A stretch of 43,667 nucleotides of DNA from Rhodothermales bacterium (GCA_022825385.1 JAJDWX010000007.1:1-43667), one strand, 5' to 3'; numbered from the stretch's first letter, positions 33,012-42,715 are shown. A program made the numbers and translations. The notes: generated by a model not told the origin, from the letters alone.

Positions 33012-34226
33012 ATGGCGATTCTTCACCCTTTTCGCGCGCTCCGTCCCCTTCCCGACAAGGCGGCGGAAGTGGCGTCCGTGCCCTACGACGTGGTGGATAC
33101 GGAAGAAGCCCGTGCCCTTGCCGCCGGACGCCCGCTGAGTTTTCTGCATGTCGCGCGCCCGGAAATAGACCTGCCGCCGGATGCAGACGAATACGCCCCG
33201 GAAACCTATGCGCGCGGCGCCGCCAACCTGCAAGACTACGCCCGGAGCGCCGCCTCGATGCAGGACCCGGAACCGTCCGTCTATCTGTACCGCCTCGAAA
33301 TGGACGGACGGGCGCAAACCGGCGTATTCGGGTGCGTCTCGGTGGCCGAATACGACGAGGGCGTCATCCTCAAACACGAAAAAACGCGCCCAAAGAAGGA
33401 GACGGACCGCGTCCGGCATATCATAGCCCAGCAGGCGCACGCGGAACCGGTCATTATGACGTACCGGAACACAGACCGCATCGATGCCCTGGTCGCCGCC
33501 GAGACCGCTTCAAAGCCGCTCTATGATTTCACGGCGGAGGATGGCGTCCGGCATACGATCTGGAAAGCGGCGCAAAAGGATGCGCTGATTGACGCCTTCC
33601 AGGCCGTGGAGCGCCTCTACATAGCGGACGGGCACCACCGGTGCGCGGCGGCCTCGCGCGTGGCGGCGGGACTGCGCGAAGCCGCTGCCGAATGCCCGGA
33701 GGCGGCGTTCTTCCCGGCGGCGCTCTTTCCCATGAGCGAATTGCGCATCCTGGCCTACAACCGCATCCTGCGCACACTGCCCGCCCCCGCCGGCGAGTTT
33801 CTGCGCGCGCTGGGCGCCCGGTTTGACCTGTCCACAGATTCAGGAGAGAAGACGCCCGCCGAACCGGGCGCCGTTTGCCTGTATCTGGATGGGCGGTGGC
33901 ATACGATGTCCCTTCCGCCTACGGCGCGCAACGAAGTGGCCGACACGCTGGACGTCGCCCGGCTCAGCGAGCATCTCCTGGAGCCCGTATTCGGGATCGC
34001 AGATCAGCGCCTGGACCCGAACATCGACTTCGTGGGAGGCATTCGCGGCGCGGACGAACTGGAGCGCCTCGTCGATTCGGGGCGAGCGGAACTGGCCGTT
34101 TCCATGTATCCGACCCGCGTGGAAGAACTGCTTGCGGTGTCCAATGCGGGCTTGCTCATGCCGCCGAAGTCCACCTGGTTCGAACCGAAACTACGCAGCG
34201 GATTGCTTGTCCACTTGTTCGAATAA
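33012..34226 (+). CDS. DUF1015 family protein next to serC
   Basis: The 404-residue protein begins MAILHPFRALRPLPDKAAEV and has the conserved DUF1015 stretches ILKHEKTRPKKETDR, LYIADGHHRCAAA and LDPNIDFVGGIRG. The family is often found beside serine-biosynthesis genes in Bacteroidota and relatives, and here serC follows 96 bases later on the same strand, so a role tied to serine or phosphoserine metabolism is a fair inference; the reaction is not known to me. ATG 33012 begins at the conserved region; the open frame to 32904 reaches the repeat element and is not likely used. Confidence 0.88.
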   Translation: MAILHPFRALRPLPDKAAEVASVPYDVVDTEEARALAAGRPLSFLHVARPEIDLPPDADEYAPETYARGAANLQDYARSAASMQDPEPSVYLYRLEMDGRAQTGVFGCVSVAEYDEGVILKHEKTRPKKETDRVRHIIAQQAHAEPVIMTYRNTDRIDALVAAETASKPLYDFTAEDGVRHTIWKAAQKDALIDAFQAVERLYIADGHHRCAAASRVAAGLREAAAECPEAAFFPAALFPMSELRILAYNRILRTLPAPAGEFLRALGARFDLSTDSGEKTPAEPGAVCLYLDGRWHTMSLPPTARNEVADTLDVARLSEHLLEPVFGIADQRLDPNIDFVGGIRGADELERLVDSGRAELAVSMYPTRVEELLAVSNAGLLMPPKSTWFEPKLRSGLLVHLFE

Positions 34227-34322
34227 CGCGCCTTTCCGAACTGTTTTTGCTTGCCGCGCGGCTTCCAGGCCTGCGGTTTTTTTTGATCGTCCCCATCATC
34301 CCTTTTCATGTACCCTGCCGCC

Positions 34323-35405
34323 ATGCAACCCGCCCTGCGCTTGCATAACTTTTCCGCCGGTCCCGCAACGCTTCCAGAGGCCGTACTTCTGGAAATAAAA
34401 GAAGAACTCCCGGTCTATGGCGACCTGGGCGCTTCCGTCCTTGAAATCAGCCATCGCTCCGCCGCCTATACGCAGATTGCGCAGGACGCCCGGGACCGCA
34501 TGCGGCGTTTGCTGGGCGTCGGCGCCGAATGGCACGTGCTTTTCCTGCAAGGCGGCGCGTCCATGCAGTTTCATCAGGCGCCGCTGAATTTTCGGAAAGC
34601 GGAAGGCTCCGCGGATTACGTCGTGACCGGTCGATGGGCGGCGAACGCGCTGAAGGAAGCGCAGCGGACAGGCAAGGCGCGGGCCGCGGCCTCCAGCGAG
34701 GACCAGAATTTCTCGTACCTCCCGGACGTTGCCGCATGGGATATCGACCCCGAGGCCGCCTATCTGCATATCACTTCGAACAACACGGTGGCGGGTACGC
34801 AATTTCGCGAAACTCCGCAGGTCGCGCCGCCGCTCGTATGCGACGCCTCCAGCGATTTCCTGAGTCGTCCGATCGATATGGCGCGGCATGCGCTTGTCTA
34901 CGCGGGCGCGCAAAAAAACATTGGCCCGGCAGGTGCCACAGCGGTCCTCGTTCGCGACGATTTCCTGCAACGGCGCAACGCTTCGCTGCCGGTCATGCTG
35001 GATTACGGCGTCCACGCCGCGAAATTGTACAATACGCCCCCTGTGTTCGCCGTGTACGTCATTGGGAAGGTGCTGGCCTGGCTGGAAGGGCGGGGCGGCC
35101 TGGCGGCCATGGACAAGATCAACGAGGGCAAGGCGGGCGCCCTGTACGCCCGCATCGACCGAACGGATTTCTACCGGGGCGTCGCGCGCAAGGAAGCCCG
35201 CTCGCGGATGAACGTAACCTTTCGCTTGCCGTCCGAAGACCTCGAAGGCCGTTTTCTCGCCGAAGCGAACGCGCAGGGCTTGCTGGGGCTGAAAGGACAT
35301 CGCTCGGTGGGAGGGATGCGCGCCTCTCTCTACAATGCCTGCCCGGAAGCCTCCGTGGACGCGCTCATCGCTTTTATGGACGATTTCGAAAGGAAACGCG
35401 GATGA
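34323..35405 (+). CDS. serC: phosphoserine aminotransferase
   Basis: A 360-residue PLP enzyme, the usual SerC length, converting 3-phosphohydroxypyruvate and glutamate to phosphoserine. The start HNFSAGPATLPEAVL and the loop EISHRS are typical. The PLP lysine is in YAGAQKNIGPAG (K198 from this start), and the phosphate-binding GGASMQF loop is at about 77-83. The end GHRSVGGMRASLYNACPEAS is also conserved. An in-frame ATG at 34308 would add MYPAA; the shorter start fits the family better. It probably shares a transcript with the DUF1015 gene. serA and serB are not in the window. Confidence 0.95.
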   Translation: MQPALRLHNFSAGPATLPEAVLLEIKEELPVYGDLGASVLEISHRSAAYTQIAQDARDRMRRLLGVGAEWHVLFLQGGASMQFHQAPLNFRKAEGSADYVVTGRWAANALKEAQRTGKARAAASSEDQNFSYLPDVAAWDIDPEAAYLHITSNNTVAGTQFRETPQVAPPLVCDASSDFLSRPIDMARHALVYAGAQKNIGPAGATAVLVRDDFLQRRNASLPVMLDYGVHAAKLYNTPPVFAVYVIGKVLAWLEGRGGLAAMDKINEGKAGALYARIDRTDFYRGVARKEARSRMNVTFRLPSEDLEGRFLAEANAQGLLGLKGHRSVGGMRASLYNACPEASVDALIAFMDDFERKRG

Positions 35406-35510
35406 TGTACGGCGGCTTTCGTATATTTTCCCGGCCATGCGCGCAGGGTTGGCCGTACGCAGGGCCTTTTCGCGCCTTGCCCGCGCGCGTCTCGCATGCC
35501 TCTGCGCTTC

Positions 35511-35561
35511 GCGGATTTAATCAGCGTATCCTTAATCAGATGATCCTTACTCAGCGTATCC
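35511..35561 (+). repeat. dispersed intergenic repeat, tandem triplet
   Basis: Three 15-base units follow each other: TTAATCAGCGTATCC (35517-35531), TTAATCAGATGATCC (35532-35546) and TTACTCAGCGTATCC (35547-35561), preceded by GCGGA as in the other copies. They end 16 bases before the pntAA start. Confidence 0.85.
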
Positions 35562-35577
35562 TTTTATTTCGAGGCGT

Positions 35578-36714
35578 ATGGCGTTGACCATTGGGGTTCC
35601 CAAAGAGACCGCGGACGGCGAACGGCGCGTGGCGCTCGTTCCGGAAGTCGTTCGAAAACTCGCGCGCGCGGGGTTCGAAATCGTCGTGGAGGCGGGGGCG
35701 GGCGAAGCCGCGTACTTTCCCGACAACGCCTTCCGGGAAGACGGGGCGCGCATCGGGACGGATAGCGAGGCGCTGGGCGCGGACATCGTCCTGAAAGTCG
35801 CCCCGCCCTCGGAATCCGAAATTGGAAAGATGGTTTCCGGCGGCGTGTTTCTGGGCATGCTGGATCCCCTGGGCCGCCCGGCCCTCGCGCAGGCCCTCGC
35901 GAACCGATCCGTTACGGCGCTCAGCATGGAACTGGTCCCGCGCATATCCCGCGCGCAAAAGATGGACGCGCTTTCCGCCATGAGCAGCGTGGCGGGGTAC
36001 GTCGCCGCGTTGCAAGCCGCCGCCGAATTGCCCCGGTTTTTCCCGCTCCTGACGACGGCGGCGGGCACCGTGAAGCCTGCGAACGCGCTGGTGCTGGGCG
36101 CAGGCGTGGCCGGGCTGCAAGCCATCGCCACGGCGAGGCGGCTCGGCGCCCGCGTGTCCGCCTACGATATCCGGGACGCCGCGCAGGAGGAAGTGCGCAG
36201 CCTGGGCGCGAAGTTCGTGGAATTGACGTTCGAAACGCAGGAAGACGCCGATACGGGCGGGTACGCCAAAGCGTTGACCGAAGAAAAAGCGGCCCAGCAA
36301 ACGGCGTTGCTCGTTCCGCATATCGGGGCGGCGGACGTCGTGATCTCGACCGCGCTGGTGCCGGGCCGACCGGCGCCGATCCTGATTGCGGACGAAGCCT
36401 TGCAAGCCATGAAGCCGGGGTCCGTAGTGATCGACCTGGCGGCCCCCGGCGGCGGCAATTGCGCGGCCACCCGCCCGGGCGAAACGGTCCTGTACGGGCA
36501 CGGCGTACGCATTTTCGGCCCCCTCGATCTTCCGTCCCGCGCGCCCATCGACGCCAGCGCCATGTACGCCCGCACGCTGCTTGCCGTCCTGACGGAATTT
36601 TCCGACGGCGAAACCTTCCGCGCGGATTTCGAGGACGACATTTTCCAGGGGATGTGCGTGGCCGAGGGCGGACAAGTGGTGCACGAGCGCGTCCGCGCCT
36701 TGCTCGAAACATAA
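35578..36714 (+). CDS. pntAA: NAD(P) transhydrogenase, subunit alpha part 1 (NAD-binding)
   Basis: The 378-residue soluble dI component binds NAD(H). It begins GVPKETADGERRVALVPEVV, has the RQD-loop region and the NAD fold ALVLGAGVAGLQAIATARRL (about 169-188), and ends before any membrane segment. This is the split three-gene form, in which alpha is encoded by pntAA plus pntAB, as in Rhodospirillum. The enzyme couples hydride transfer from NADH to NADP with proton flow and supplies NADPH. GAGG lies just before ATG 35578, and the triplet repeat lies immediately upstream. Confidence 0.95.
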   Translation: MALTIGVPKETADGERRVALVPEVVRKLARAGFEIVVEAGAGEAAYFPDNAFREDGARIGTDSEALGADIVLKVAPPSESEIGKMVSGGVFLGMLDPLGRPALAQALANRSVTALSMELVPRISRAQKMDALSAMSSVAGYVAALQAAAELPRFFPLLTTAAGTVKPANALVLGAGVAGLQAIATARRLGARVSAYDIRDAAQEEVRSLGAKFVELTFETQEDADTGGYAKALTEEKAAQQTALLVPHIGAADVVISTALVPGRPAPILIADEALQAMKPGSVVIDLAAPGGGNCAATRPGETVLYGHGVRIFGPLDLPSRAPIDASAMYARTLLAVLTEFSDGETFRADFEDDIFQGMCVAEGGQVVHERVRALLET

Positions 36715-36735
36715 GGACACACTGATCAAAACCGC
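36715..36735 (-). repeat. dispersed intergenic repeat, reverse copy inside the pnt operon
   Basis: The minus strand reads GCGGTTTTGATCAGTGTGTCC, a variant of the core seen at 9085-9129. It begins directly after the pntAA stop and lies within the 59-base gap before pntAB. Confidence 0.65.
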
Positions 36736-36773
36736 TTCCCGCGCCCACCCTGTTTTCGACCCGACCTGTTCCG

Positions 36774-37079
36774 ATGCTAAGCAATCTCGTCATATTCGTT
36801 CTGGCGGCCTTTATTGGCTTTGAAATTATCAGCAAGGTGCCGCAAACCTTGCACACGCCGCTCATGTCCGGCACGAACGCCATCAGCGGCATTACCATTG
36901 TGGGCGCGCTGGTGGCGACGGGCATGGTCGCCGCGCCCTGGGCCAAATGGATTGGGTTTGCGGCGCTCGTCGTCGCCGCGATCAACGTGGTCGGGGGCTT
37001 CCTCGTGACGGATCGGATGCTGCAAATGTTCAAGCCGAAACAGCGCCCCGCCCCGGACGCCTCCGCCGAGACCTCCTGA
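36774..37079 (+). CDS. pntAB: NAD(P) transhydrogenase, subunit alpha part 2 (membrane)
   Basis: A 101-residue membrane protein with three hydrophobic helices. The beginning LSNLVIFVLAAFIGFEIISK, then VPQTLHTPLMSGTNAISGI, is diagnostic of the small dIIa component of split transhydrogenases. It pairs with PntB to form the proton channel. ATG 36774 follows the gap that holds the reverse repeat copy, and pntB starts 12 bases after its stop. The tail is hydrophilic and Pro-rich. Confidence 0.95.
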   Translation: MLSNLVIFVLAAFIGFEIISKVPQTLHTPLMSGTNAISGITIVGALVATGMVAAPWAKWIGFAALVVAAINVVGGFLVTDRMLQMFKPKQRPAPDASAETS

Positions 37080-37091
37080 CGCTTCGTCCCG

Positions 37092-38564
37092 ATGCAAAAC
37101 GCAATCTTGTTGGCATATCTCGCCGCCGCCGTGCTCTTTATCCTGGGCATGAAGCGGCTACAGTCTCCGGCGACGGCCCGCGCGGGAAACCGGCAGGCCG
37201 CGCTCGGCATGTTGATTGCGGTCGTCGCGACGCTGCTCATTCAGGAACTCCTTTCCCCCGTGGAAATGATCGCCGGGTGCGCAGTGGGCGCGACGGTAGG
37301 CCTGCTGCTGGCCCGCCGCGTGGCCATGACAAGCATGCCGGAACTGGTGGCGGTGTTCAACGGGTTCGGCGGGCTGGCGTCGGCGCTGGTGGCGGGCGCC
37401 GAAATCGCGCGCTACCTGGTCGCGGAGCCCGGCGGCGGCGCGTTCGCCCGGGTTGCGCAGACCAGCGCCACCCTTGCGCCGCTGGACGCGCCGGCGGCGG
37501 TGATCGGCGCGCTGTGCATCCTGATTGGCGCAATCACCTTTTCGGGAAGTTTCGTGGCGTTCGGCAAACTGGGAGGGCGGCTGAGCGGCAATCCCGTTTC
37601 GTTTCCGGGGATGCGCGTACTTACGGCGCTGATCCTCGTGGGCGCGCTTGCGGCGGGCGGATACCTGATCTACGGGGCGGGCGCGTCTTTTGCGGCCATG
37701 GATATGGAAGCCATCCTGTGGGGCACCCTCGCGCTGGGCGGGTTTGCGCTGGCGCTGGGCGTGCTGCTGGTCATTCCCATCGGCGGCGCGGACATGCCGG
37801 TAGTCGTAGCGCTTCTGAACGCCTATTCGGGGCTTGCCGCGGCGGCCACCGGATTCATGCTGGACAACACGGCGCTGATCGTAAGCGGCGCGCTGGTCGG
37901 CGCGTCGGGCCTCATCCTGACCTCCATTATGTGCGAGGCCATGAACCGGTCCTTGCTGAATGTCCTGCTGGGCGGGTTTGGCGGCGACAGCGACGGGGGC
38001 GGCCCCGCCGTGGAAGGCGCCCGAGAGGATCTGACGGCGCAGGAAACGTCGGTGGAGGACGTCGCCATCCAGCTAACCTATGCGGAACAGGTGGTTATCG
38101 TGCCCGGATACGGGATGGCGGTGGCGCAGGCGCAGCATCAGGTGCGCGAACTGGCGGATATGCTGCAAGCGCGGGGCGTTACCGTGAAATATGCGATTCA
38201 CCCGGTGGCGGGGCGCATGCCCGGACATATGAACGTATTGCTTGCCGAGGCGGACGTGCCTTACGATCAGTTGTACGAAATGGACGACATCAATAGCGAA
38301 TTCGCGATGACGGACGTGTCGCTTGTGATCGGCGCGAACGACGTGGTCAATCCGGCGGCGCGCACGGACAAGGCCAGCCCTGTTTACGGAATGCCTATTC
38401 TGGACGTGGACCGCTCCGGCGCGGTGGTCGTGCTCAAGCGCAGCCTGCGCCCCGGCTATTCCGGCATCGAGAATATGTTGTTTTACCACGACAATACGCG
38501 CATGCTTTTCGGGGATGCGAAAGATTCGCTGACCAACCTGGCGGCGGCGGTAAAGAATCTGTAG
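37092..38564 (+). CDS. pntB: NAD(P) transhydrogenase, subunit beta
   Basis: The 490-residue protein has about eight or nine membrane helices (residues 1-290, dIIb) and a soluble NADP(H)-binding domain (dIII, from about 315). Clear marks are MPELVAVFNGFGGLASALVA, PIGGADMPVVVALLNAYSG, the dIII loop VIVPGYGMAVAQAQHQ, HPVAGRMPGHMNVLLAEA and DVSLVIGANDVVNPAA. It completes the three-gene proton-pumping transhydrogenase. The linker between membrane part and dIII (GGDSDGGGPAVEGARE) is Gly-rich and somewhat long. Its stop is 14 bases from the stop of the convergent tesA-like gene. Confidence 0.97.
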   Translation: MQNAILLAYLAAAVLFILGMKRLQSPATARAGNRQAALGMLIAVVATLLIQELLSPVEMIAGCAVGATVGLLLARRVAMTSMPELVAVFNGFGGLASALVAGAEIARYLVAEPGGGAFARVAQTSATLAPLDAPAAVIGALCILIGAITFSGSFVAFGKLGGRLSGNPVSFPGMRVLTALILVGALAAGGYLIYGAGASFAAMDMEAILWGTLALGGFALALGVLLVIPIGGADMPVVVALLNAYSGLAAAATGFMLDNTALIVSGALVGASGLILTSIMCEAMNRSLLNVLLGGFGGDSDGGGPAVEGAREDLTAQETSVEDVAIQLTYAEQVVIVPGYGMAVAQAQHQVRELADMLQARGVTVKYAIHPVAGRMPGHMNVLLAEADVPYDQLYEMDDINSEFAMTDVSLVIGANDVVNPAARTDKASPVYGMPILDVDRSGAVVVLKRSLRPGYSGIENMLFYHDNTRMLFGDAKDSLTNLAAAVKNL

Positions 38565-38578
38565 GCCACGTGGCGAAA

Positions 38579-39304
38579 TTATTCCCGGAAACGCCATTTT
38601 TCCATAACTGGCTGGAGCGCGGCCCAGACATGCTCGGCGACGATCCGGTGGCCCGCCTCGTTGGGATGGATCCCGTCCGCCTGCATGAGCGAATCGACGC
38701 CGCCCACGCCTTCGAGCAGGAACGGGATGAGGCGGACCCGCTCCCCGGCGGCAAGCGCGGGATAGACGTTGCGGAAAGCCTGCGCGTACTCCTGCCCCAG
38801 GTTGGGCGGAATCTGCATGCCGGCAAGAATAATTTCCATATCCGGGTTCGCCCGCCGGGCCTTGTCCATGATGGCGCGCAGGTTGCGCGCTGTAACATCG
38901 ACCGGAATGCCTCGTAAACCATCGTTTCCCCCCAGTTCCAGCACGAGGACGTCCACCGCATGTCGCTCCAGATACCAGTCTATGCGGCGCAAACCCCCTG
39001 CGCTGGTTTCTCCGCTCAGTCCTGCGTTGATCGCCTGCGCATTCCATCCCAGCGAATCCATGCGCTGTTGCACGAGGGCGGGAAAGGCATGGGCGGGATC
39101 GACGCCGGCGCCCGCAGACAAGCTGTTTCCCAGAAAAAGCAGGACCGCATCCGGCTTGCGGGCCGGGTCTGCGGCGCCCGGATTGGGCGCGAGGGCCAGC
39201 GCGTCCGCGCCGTTCGCGGAAGGCGCCGGGCGGTCGTTGCGAGACCCGCACCCCAGGCACAGGACCGGAATGCATGCCAGCAGGTATAGTTTGCCGATGC
39301 GCAT
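38579..39304 (-). CDS. tesA: SGNH-fold esterase/lysophospholipase (TesA-like), probably exported
   Basis: A 241-residue protein with an export signal ending in LCLGC-G; C19 could be lipidated, although the lipobox is not ideal. All SGNH blocks are visible: LFLGNSLSAG with Ser61 (GNSL in place of GDSL), a Gly in INAGLSGETSAGG, GGND (125-128) and DGIHPN with D210 and H213. TesA enzymes hydrolyse acyl-CoA thioesters, lysophospholipids and aryl esters in the periplasm. ATG 39304 was chosen for the signal peptide; the frame is open to 39394. It is divergent from the ABC genes ybbA-ybbP, the same arrangement as in E. coli. Confidence 0.9.
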   Translation of the reverse strand: MRIGKLYLLACIPVLCLGCGSRNDRPAPSANGADALALAPNPGAADPARKPDAVLLFLGNSLSAGAGVDPAHAFPALVQQRMDSLGWNAQAINAGLSGETSAGGLRRIDWYLERHAVDVLVLELGGNDGLRGIPVDVTARNLRAIMDKARRANPDMEIILAGMQIPPNLGQEYAQAFRNVYPALAAGERVRLIPFLLEGVGGVDSLMQADGIHPNEAGHRIVAEHVWAALQPVMEKWRFRE

Positions 39305-39432
39305 GGATTGCCGAAAACGTTTGGGCGCGAACGCGGGGTAAGGAAATACTGATACTGTACATCCGGAGCAAGGATAAAGACCCGAATGCAACAAACCCCC
39401 GGAAACGAAAACCGGTTTCAGAAAAATATCGC

Positions 39433-40134
39433 ATGACCCCCATCCTCTCCGTTCGCCATCTCGCGAAAACCTACCGGAGCGGCGACCGCTCGCTTACCGT
39501 GCTATGCGACGTATCCTTCGATTTGCATCCCGGAGAAACGTGCGCCGTGGCAGGCCCTTCGGGTTCTGGCAAAACCACGCTGCTGGGCTTGTGCGCCGGA
39601 CTGGATCGGGCTACGTCGGGAAGCGTGGATTTGTCCGGTCGTCGCCTTGGAAACCTGTCGGAAGACGCGCTGGCAAGGCTGCGCAACCGGGAAGTCGGGT
39701 TTATTTTTCAGACATTCCAGCTCATTCCTACGTTGACGGCGCTGGAAAACGTGATGGTTCCGGCGGAATTGCGGGGCGAGAAGGGGGCCCGCAAGCGGGC
39801 AAGCGAATTGCTGGATCAGGTGGGACTCGGAGAACGGATGTCGCATTATCCCGCGCAGTTGTCCGGGGGCGAGCAGCAACGGGTGTCCATTGCGCGGGCG
39901 TTCGCGAACCGGCCCGCCATGCTTTTCGCCGACGAACCCACGGGCAACCTCGACGCCGAGACGGGGGCAACCATCGAGGAACTGATGTTTGACTTGAACG
40001 AAACCGCGGGCGCCACGCTGCTCCTTGTTACGCACAATCACGAATTGGCGCGGCGCGCCGGGCGCATCATTCGGCTCAGGGGCGGCCGCGTCGTTTCCGA
40101 CAGCCGGGCGAAAGCCGAACCCGCCTTGCCGTAG
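39433..40134 (+). CDS. ybbA: ABC transporter ATP-binding protein (YbbA/LolD type)
   Basis: A 233-residue ATPase of the MacB/LolD class that works with FtsX-type permeases. Walker A GPSGSGKTT is at 41-49, the Q-loop at IFQTF (91-95), the signature LSGGEQ at 143-148, Walker B AMLFADEP at 162-169, and the switch His in LLLVTHNHE. ATG 39433 gives MTPILSVRHLAKTYRSGDRS, the expected start; the frame stays open to 39274 but crosses the divergent promoter region. The permease follows after 15 bases. The tesA/ybbA/ybbP block suggests a shared role in extracting or processing lipids or exported molecules. Confidence 0.93.
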   Translation: MTPILSVRHLAKTYRSGDRSLTVLCDVSFDLHPGETCAVAGPSGSGKTTLLGLCAGLDRATSGSVDLSGRRLGNLSEDALARLRNREVGFIFQTFQLIPTLTALENVMVPAELRGEKGARKRASELLDQVGLGERMSHYPAQLSGGEQQRVSIARAFANRPAMLFADEPTGNLDAETGATIEELMFDLNETAGATLLLVTHNHELARRAGRIIRLRGGRVVSDSRAKAEPALP

Positions 40135-40149
40135 CGAGCGCGCAATACG

Positions 40150-42669
40150 ATGCCGAATTTTTGGATATGCAAGATGGCCTGGCGGGACAGCCGGGGCAGC
40201 CGACGGCAACTGGCGCTCTTTTTGTCCGCCATGGTCGTGGGCGTGGCGGCGCTGGTGGCCATTTCGTCGTTCGGGAGCAACCTGCGCAAGGTCGTGGACC
40301 GCGAGGCGAAAACCTTGCTGGGCGCAGACCTCATGCTGGAATCCGGGCGTCCGTTCGGAAGCGCCATGGAAGCGGCCATCGACTCTATGGGCGGAACCCA
40401 GGCCCGGCTCGTTTCCTTTCCCTCCATGGCCTGGTTTCCGGCGGGGCGGCATTCGCGCCTGATGACCGTGCGCGCAGTCGAGGGCGCCTTTCCATTCTAC
40501 GGCGCCCTCGAAACCACGCCCGCCGACGCGGCGAACCGCTGGCTTGCGGACGGCGGCGCCCTCGTGGATCGGGCGGTCATGGACCTTTTCGACGCGCAGC
40601 CCGGGGACAGCGTCCGCATCGGGCGCCGTTTCTATCCGATAGCGGGGCGGATCGACAAGATGCCGGGCGAAAACCAGATGATGTCGCTTTTCAGTCCGCG
40701 CATATACATTCCCGCCGCGCAGCTGGATTCGACGCTTTTGTCCCGGGGGAGCCAGGCGGAATACGCCCTCGCTTTCCGGTTCGACGACGGCAGAGACATA
40801 GAAGCGCTCGTCGAACGGATGGGGCCGCGCTTGCGCGAAGAAGAAGTTCGCTACGATACGGTCGCCGAGATCCGGGAAGGCTGGGACGAGGGCCTCACCA
40901 ATCTGTACCGCTTTCTGAACGTAATCGCTTTTGTGGCCGTGCTGCTGGGCGGCATTGGGGTGGCGGGCGCCGTGCATGCGTACGTACGCAGGCGGCTGGC
41001 GATGATCGCCGTGTTGCGATGCCTGGGGGCGGGCGTCTGGCGAACCTGCGCCGTATACGCCTTGCAAACGCTTGCCATGGGCCTGGCGAGCAGCGCAGCG
41101 GGGGCCGCGCTGGGCATAGGGGTGCAAGCGCTCGTGCCGCTGGCCTTGCAGGATTTTCTTCCCGTAACCGTGCCTTTTTCTATATCCTGGGGGTCTCTTG
41201 GCGCAGGCATGGCGCTGGGCGTCGGGGCCGCGGTGGCCTTTGCGCTTTTTCCGCTCGTTTCGGTTCGCCGGGTATCGCCGCTTTTGGCCCTGCGCGCAAG
41301 CGTGGAAAACGGCTTGTCCGGTTTGAAAGACCCCCTCTGGTGGGGCGCGCTGGGTATCGTGGCGGCGGGCATAGCCGCATTCGCCATAGGCAATGCGCCG
41401 TCGCCCGGCGTCGGACTGGGATACGCGGCGGGCCTCGCGGCGGGCTTTCTCGCCCTCCTGAGTACGGCGAAAAGCGTCGTCTGGGCTACGAGGCGCTTCT
41501 TTCCGTCCGGCTGGAGTTACATCTGGCGGCAAGGACTGGCCAACTTGTTCCGCCCCGATAACCAGACCACGATGCTGGTGCTTTCGCTGGGACTTGGGGC
41601 TTTTGCGATCGGAACGCTTTTCGGCGTACAGCGAACGCTGCTGGGCCAGCTCGAACTGTCCGAAGCCCTGCGCCTGCCCAATATGGTCTTGTTCGATATT
41701 CAATCCGACGAAATCGATCCGGTTACGGATATGGTGCAGGCGCAGGGGTTGCCCGTGCTGGATAGCATCCCGATCGTAACCATGCGCCTTGCCTCCGTCA
41801 ACGGACGCGCGGTACGCGCCATGCAGGAGGATTCTACGGCAACCTGGGCGCATCGCCGCGAATACCGCGTAACGTATCGGGACCATTTGACCGAATCCGA
41901 AAAGGTGGCGGCGGGCGAATTTATCGGCGCGGCGGATCCGAACGACCCGCGGGCGCCCGTATCGCTCGACGAGGATATTGCCCGGGAACTGGAGGTCGGG
42001 GTGGGGGACAGCCTTGCGTTCGACGTGCAGGGGCAGTTGATTCCGGCCCGGGTGGCCAGCTTGCGCGAAGTGGAATGGCGGCGCATAGGCGCCAATTTCT
42101 ATGTGGTGTTTCCCACAGGCGTACTCGAAGAAACGCCGCGATTCCATGTCCTCCTTAGCCGGACGGAAACCGCAGACGCGGCGTCCGGGTTGCAGCGAGC
42201 CGTAGCGGACGGATACCCTTCCGTCTCCATCATCGACTTGTCGCTGGTTCTGAGTACCTTCGACGCTATTTTCTCCAGCGTATCGTTCGTGGTTCGTTTT
42301 ATGGCGTCTTTCAGTATCCTGACCGGAATCATTGTGCTCGTCGGGGCCGTGGTCGTGAGCCGGGCGCAACGGCGGCGCGAGAGCGTATTGCTGAAAACGC
42401 TGGGGGCGTCCCGGTCCGAAGTACTCCGAATCATGACGGTCGAGTATTTTTTCCTCGGGTTTTTCGCCGCCTTGACGGGCCTTTCGCTGTCTTTCGCGGC
42501 GGTATGGGCGTTTGCGGCGTTCCTCTTCGACGCGCCTTTCCGACCGGATATCGTGGCCGCGCTGGCGTTGCTGGTCGCCGTGCCGCTTTTGACGATAGCC
42601 ACCGGACTCGTAAACAGTCGGGGCATTTACCGGCGATCTCCGCTGGAGGTATTGCGCGCGGAAACCTGA
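40150..42669 (+). CDS. ybbP: ABC permease, FtsX/MacB-like, ten-helix YbbP type
   Basis: The 839-residue protein has two FtsX-type permease halves: an N-terminal helix (LALFLSAMVVGVAALVAISS), an extracytoplasmic domain to about 255, a three-helix set with LRCLGAGVWRTCAVYALQTL, a middle pair of helices (about 395-445), a second extracytoplasmic domain (about 490-700), and a final three-helix set with LLKTLGASRSEVLRIMTVEY. The end IYRRSPLEVLRAE is typical. This size and order match YbbP. It forms the membrane part of the YbbA system; the substrate is not known. yggS follows 46 bases later on the same strand. Confidence 0.92.
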   Translation: MPNFWICKMAWRDSRGSRRQLALFLSAMVVGVAALVAISSFGSNLRKVVDREAKTLLGADLMLESGRPFGSAMEAAIDSMGGTQARLVSFPSMAWFPAGRHSRLMTVRAVEGAFPFYGALETTPADAANRWLADGGALVDRAVMDLFDAQPGDSVRIGRRFYPIAGRIDKMPGENQMMSLFSPRIYIPAAQLDSTLLSRGSQAEYALAFRFDDGRDIEALVERMGPRLREEEVRYDTVAEIREGWDEGLTNLYRFLNVIAFVAVLLGGIGVAGAVHAYVRRRLAMIAVLRCLGAGVWRTCAVYALQTLAMGLASSAAGAALGIGVQALVPLALQDFLPVTVPFSISWGSLGAGMALGVGAAVAFALFPLVSVRRVSPLLALRASVENGLSGLKDPLWWGALGIVAAGIAAFAIGNAPSPGVGLGYAAGLAAGFLALLSTAKSVVWATRRFFPSGWSYIWRQGLANLFRPDNQTTMLVLSLGLGAFAIGTLFGVQRTLLGQLELSEALRLPNMVLFDIQSDEIDPVTDMVQAQGLPVLDSIPIVTMRLASVNGRAVRAMQEDSTATWAHRREYRVTYRDHLTESEKVAAGEFIGAADPNDPRAPVSLDEDIARELEVGVGDSLAFDVQGQLIPARVASLREVEWRRIGANFYVVFPTGVLEETPRFHVLLSRTETADAASGLQRAVADGYPSVSIIDLSLVLSTFDAIFSSVSFVVRFMASFSILTGIIVLVGAVVVSRAQRRRESVLLKTLGASRSEVLRIMTVEYFFLGFFAALTGLSLSFAAVWAFAAFLFDAPFRPDIVAALALLVAVPLLTIATGLVNSRGIYRRSPLEVLRAET

Positions 42670-42715
42670 CGGCGCAGCGCCTCCGCACAGACTCAGAAAC
42701 GCCTGGAATAACGGC

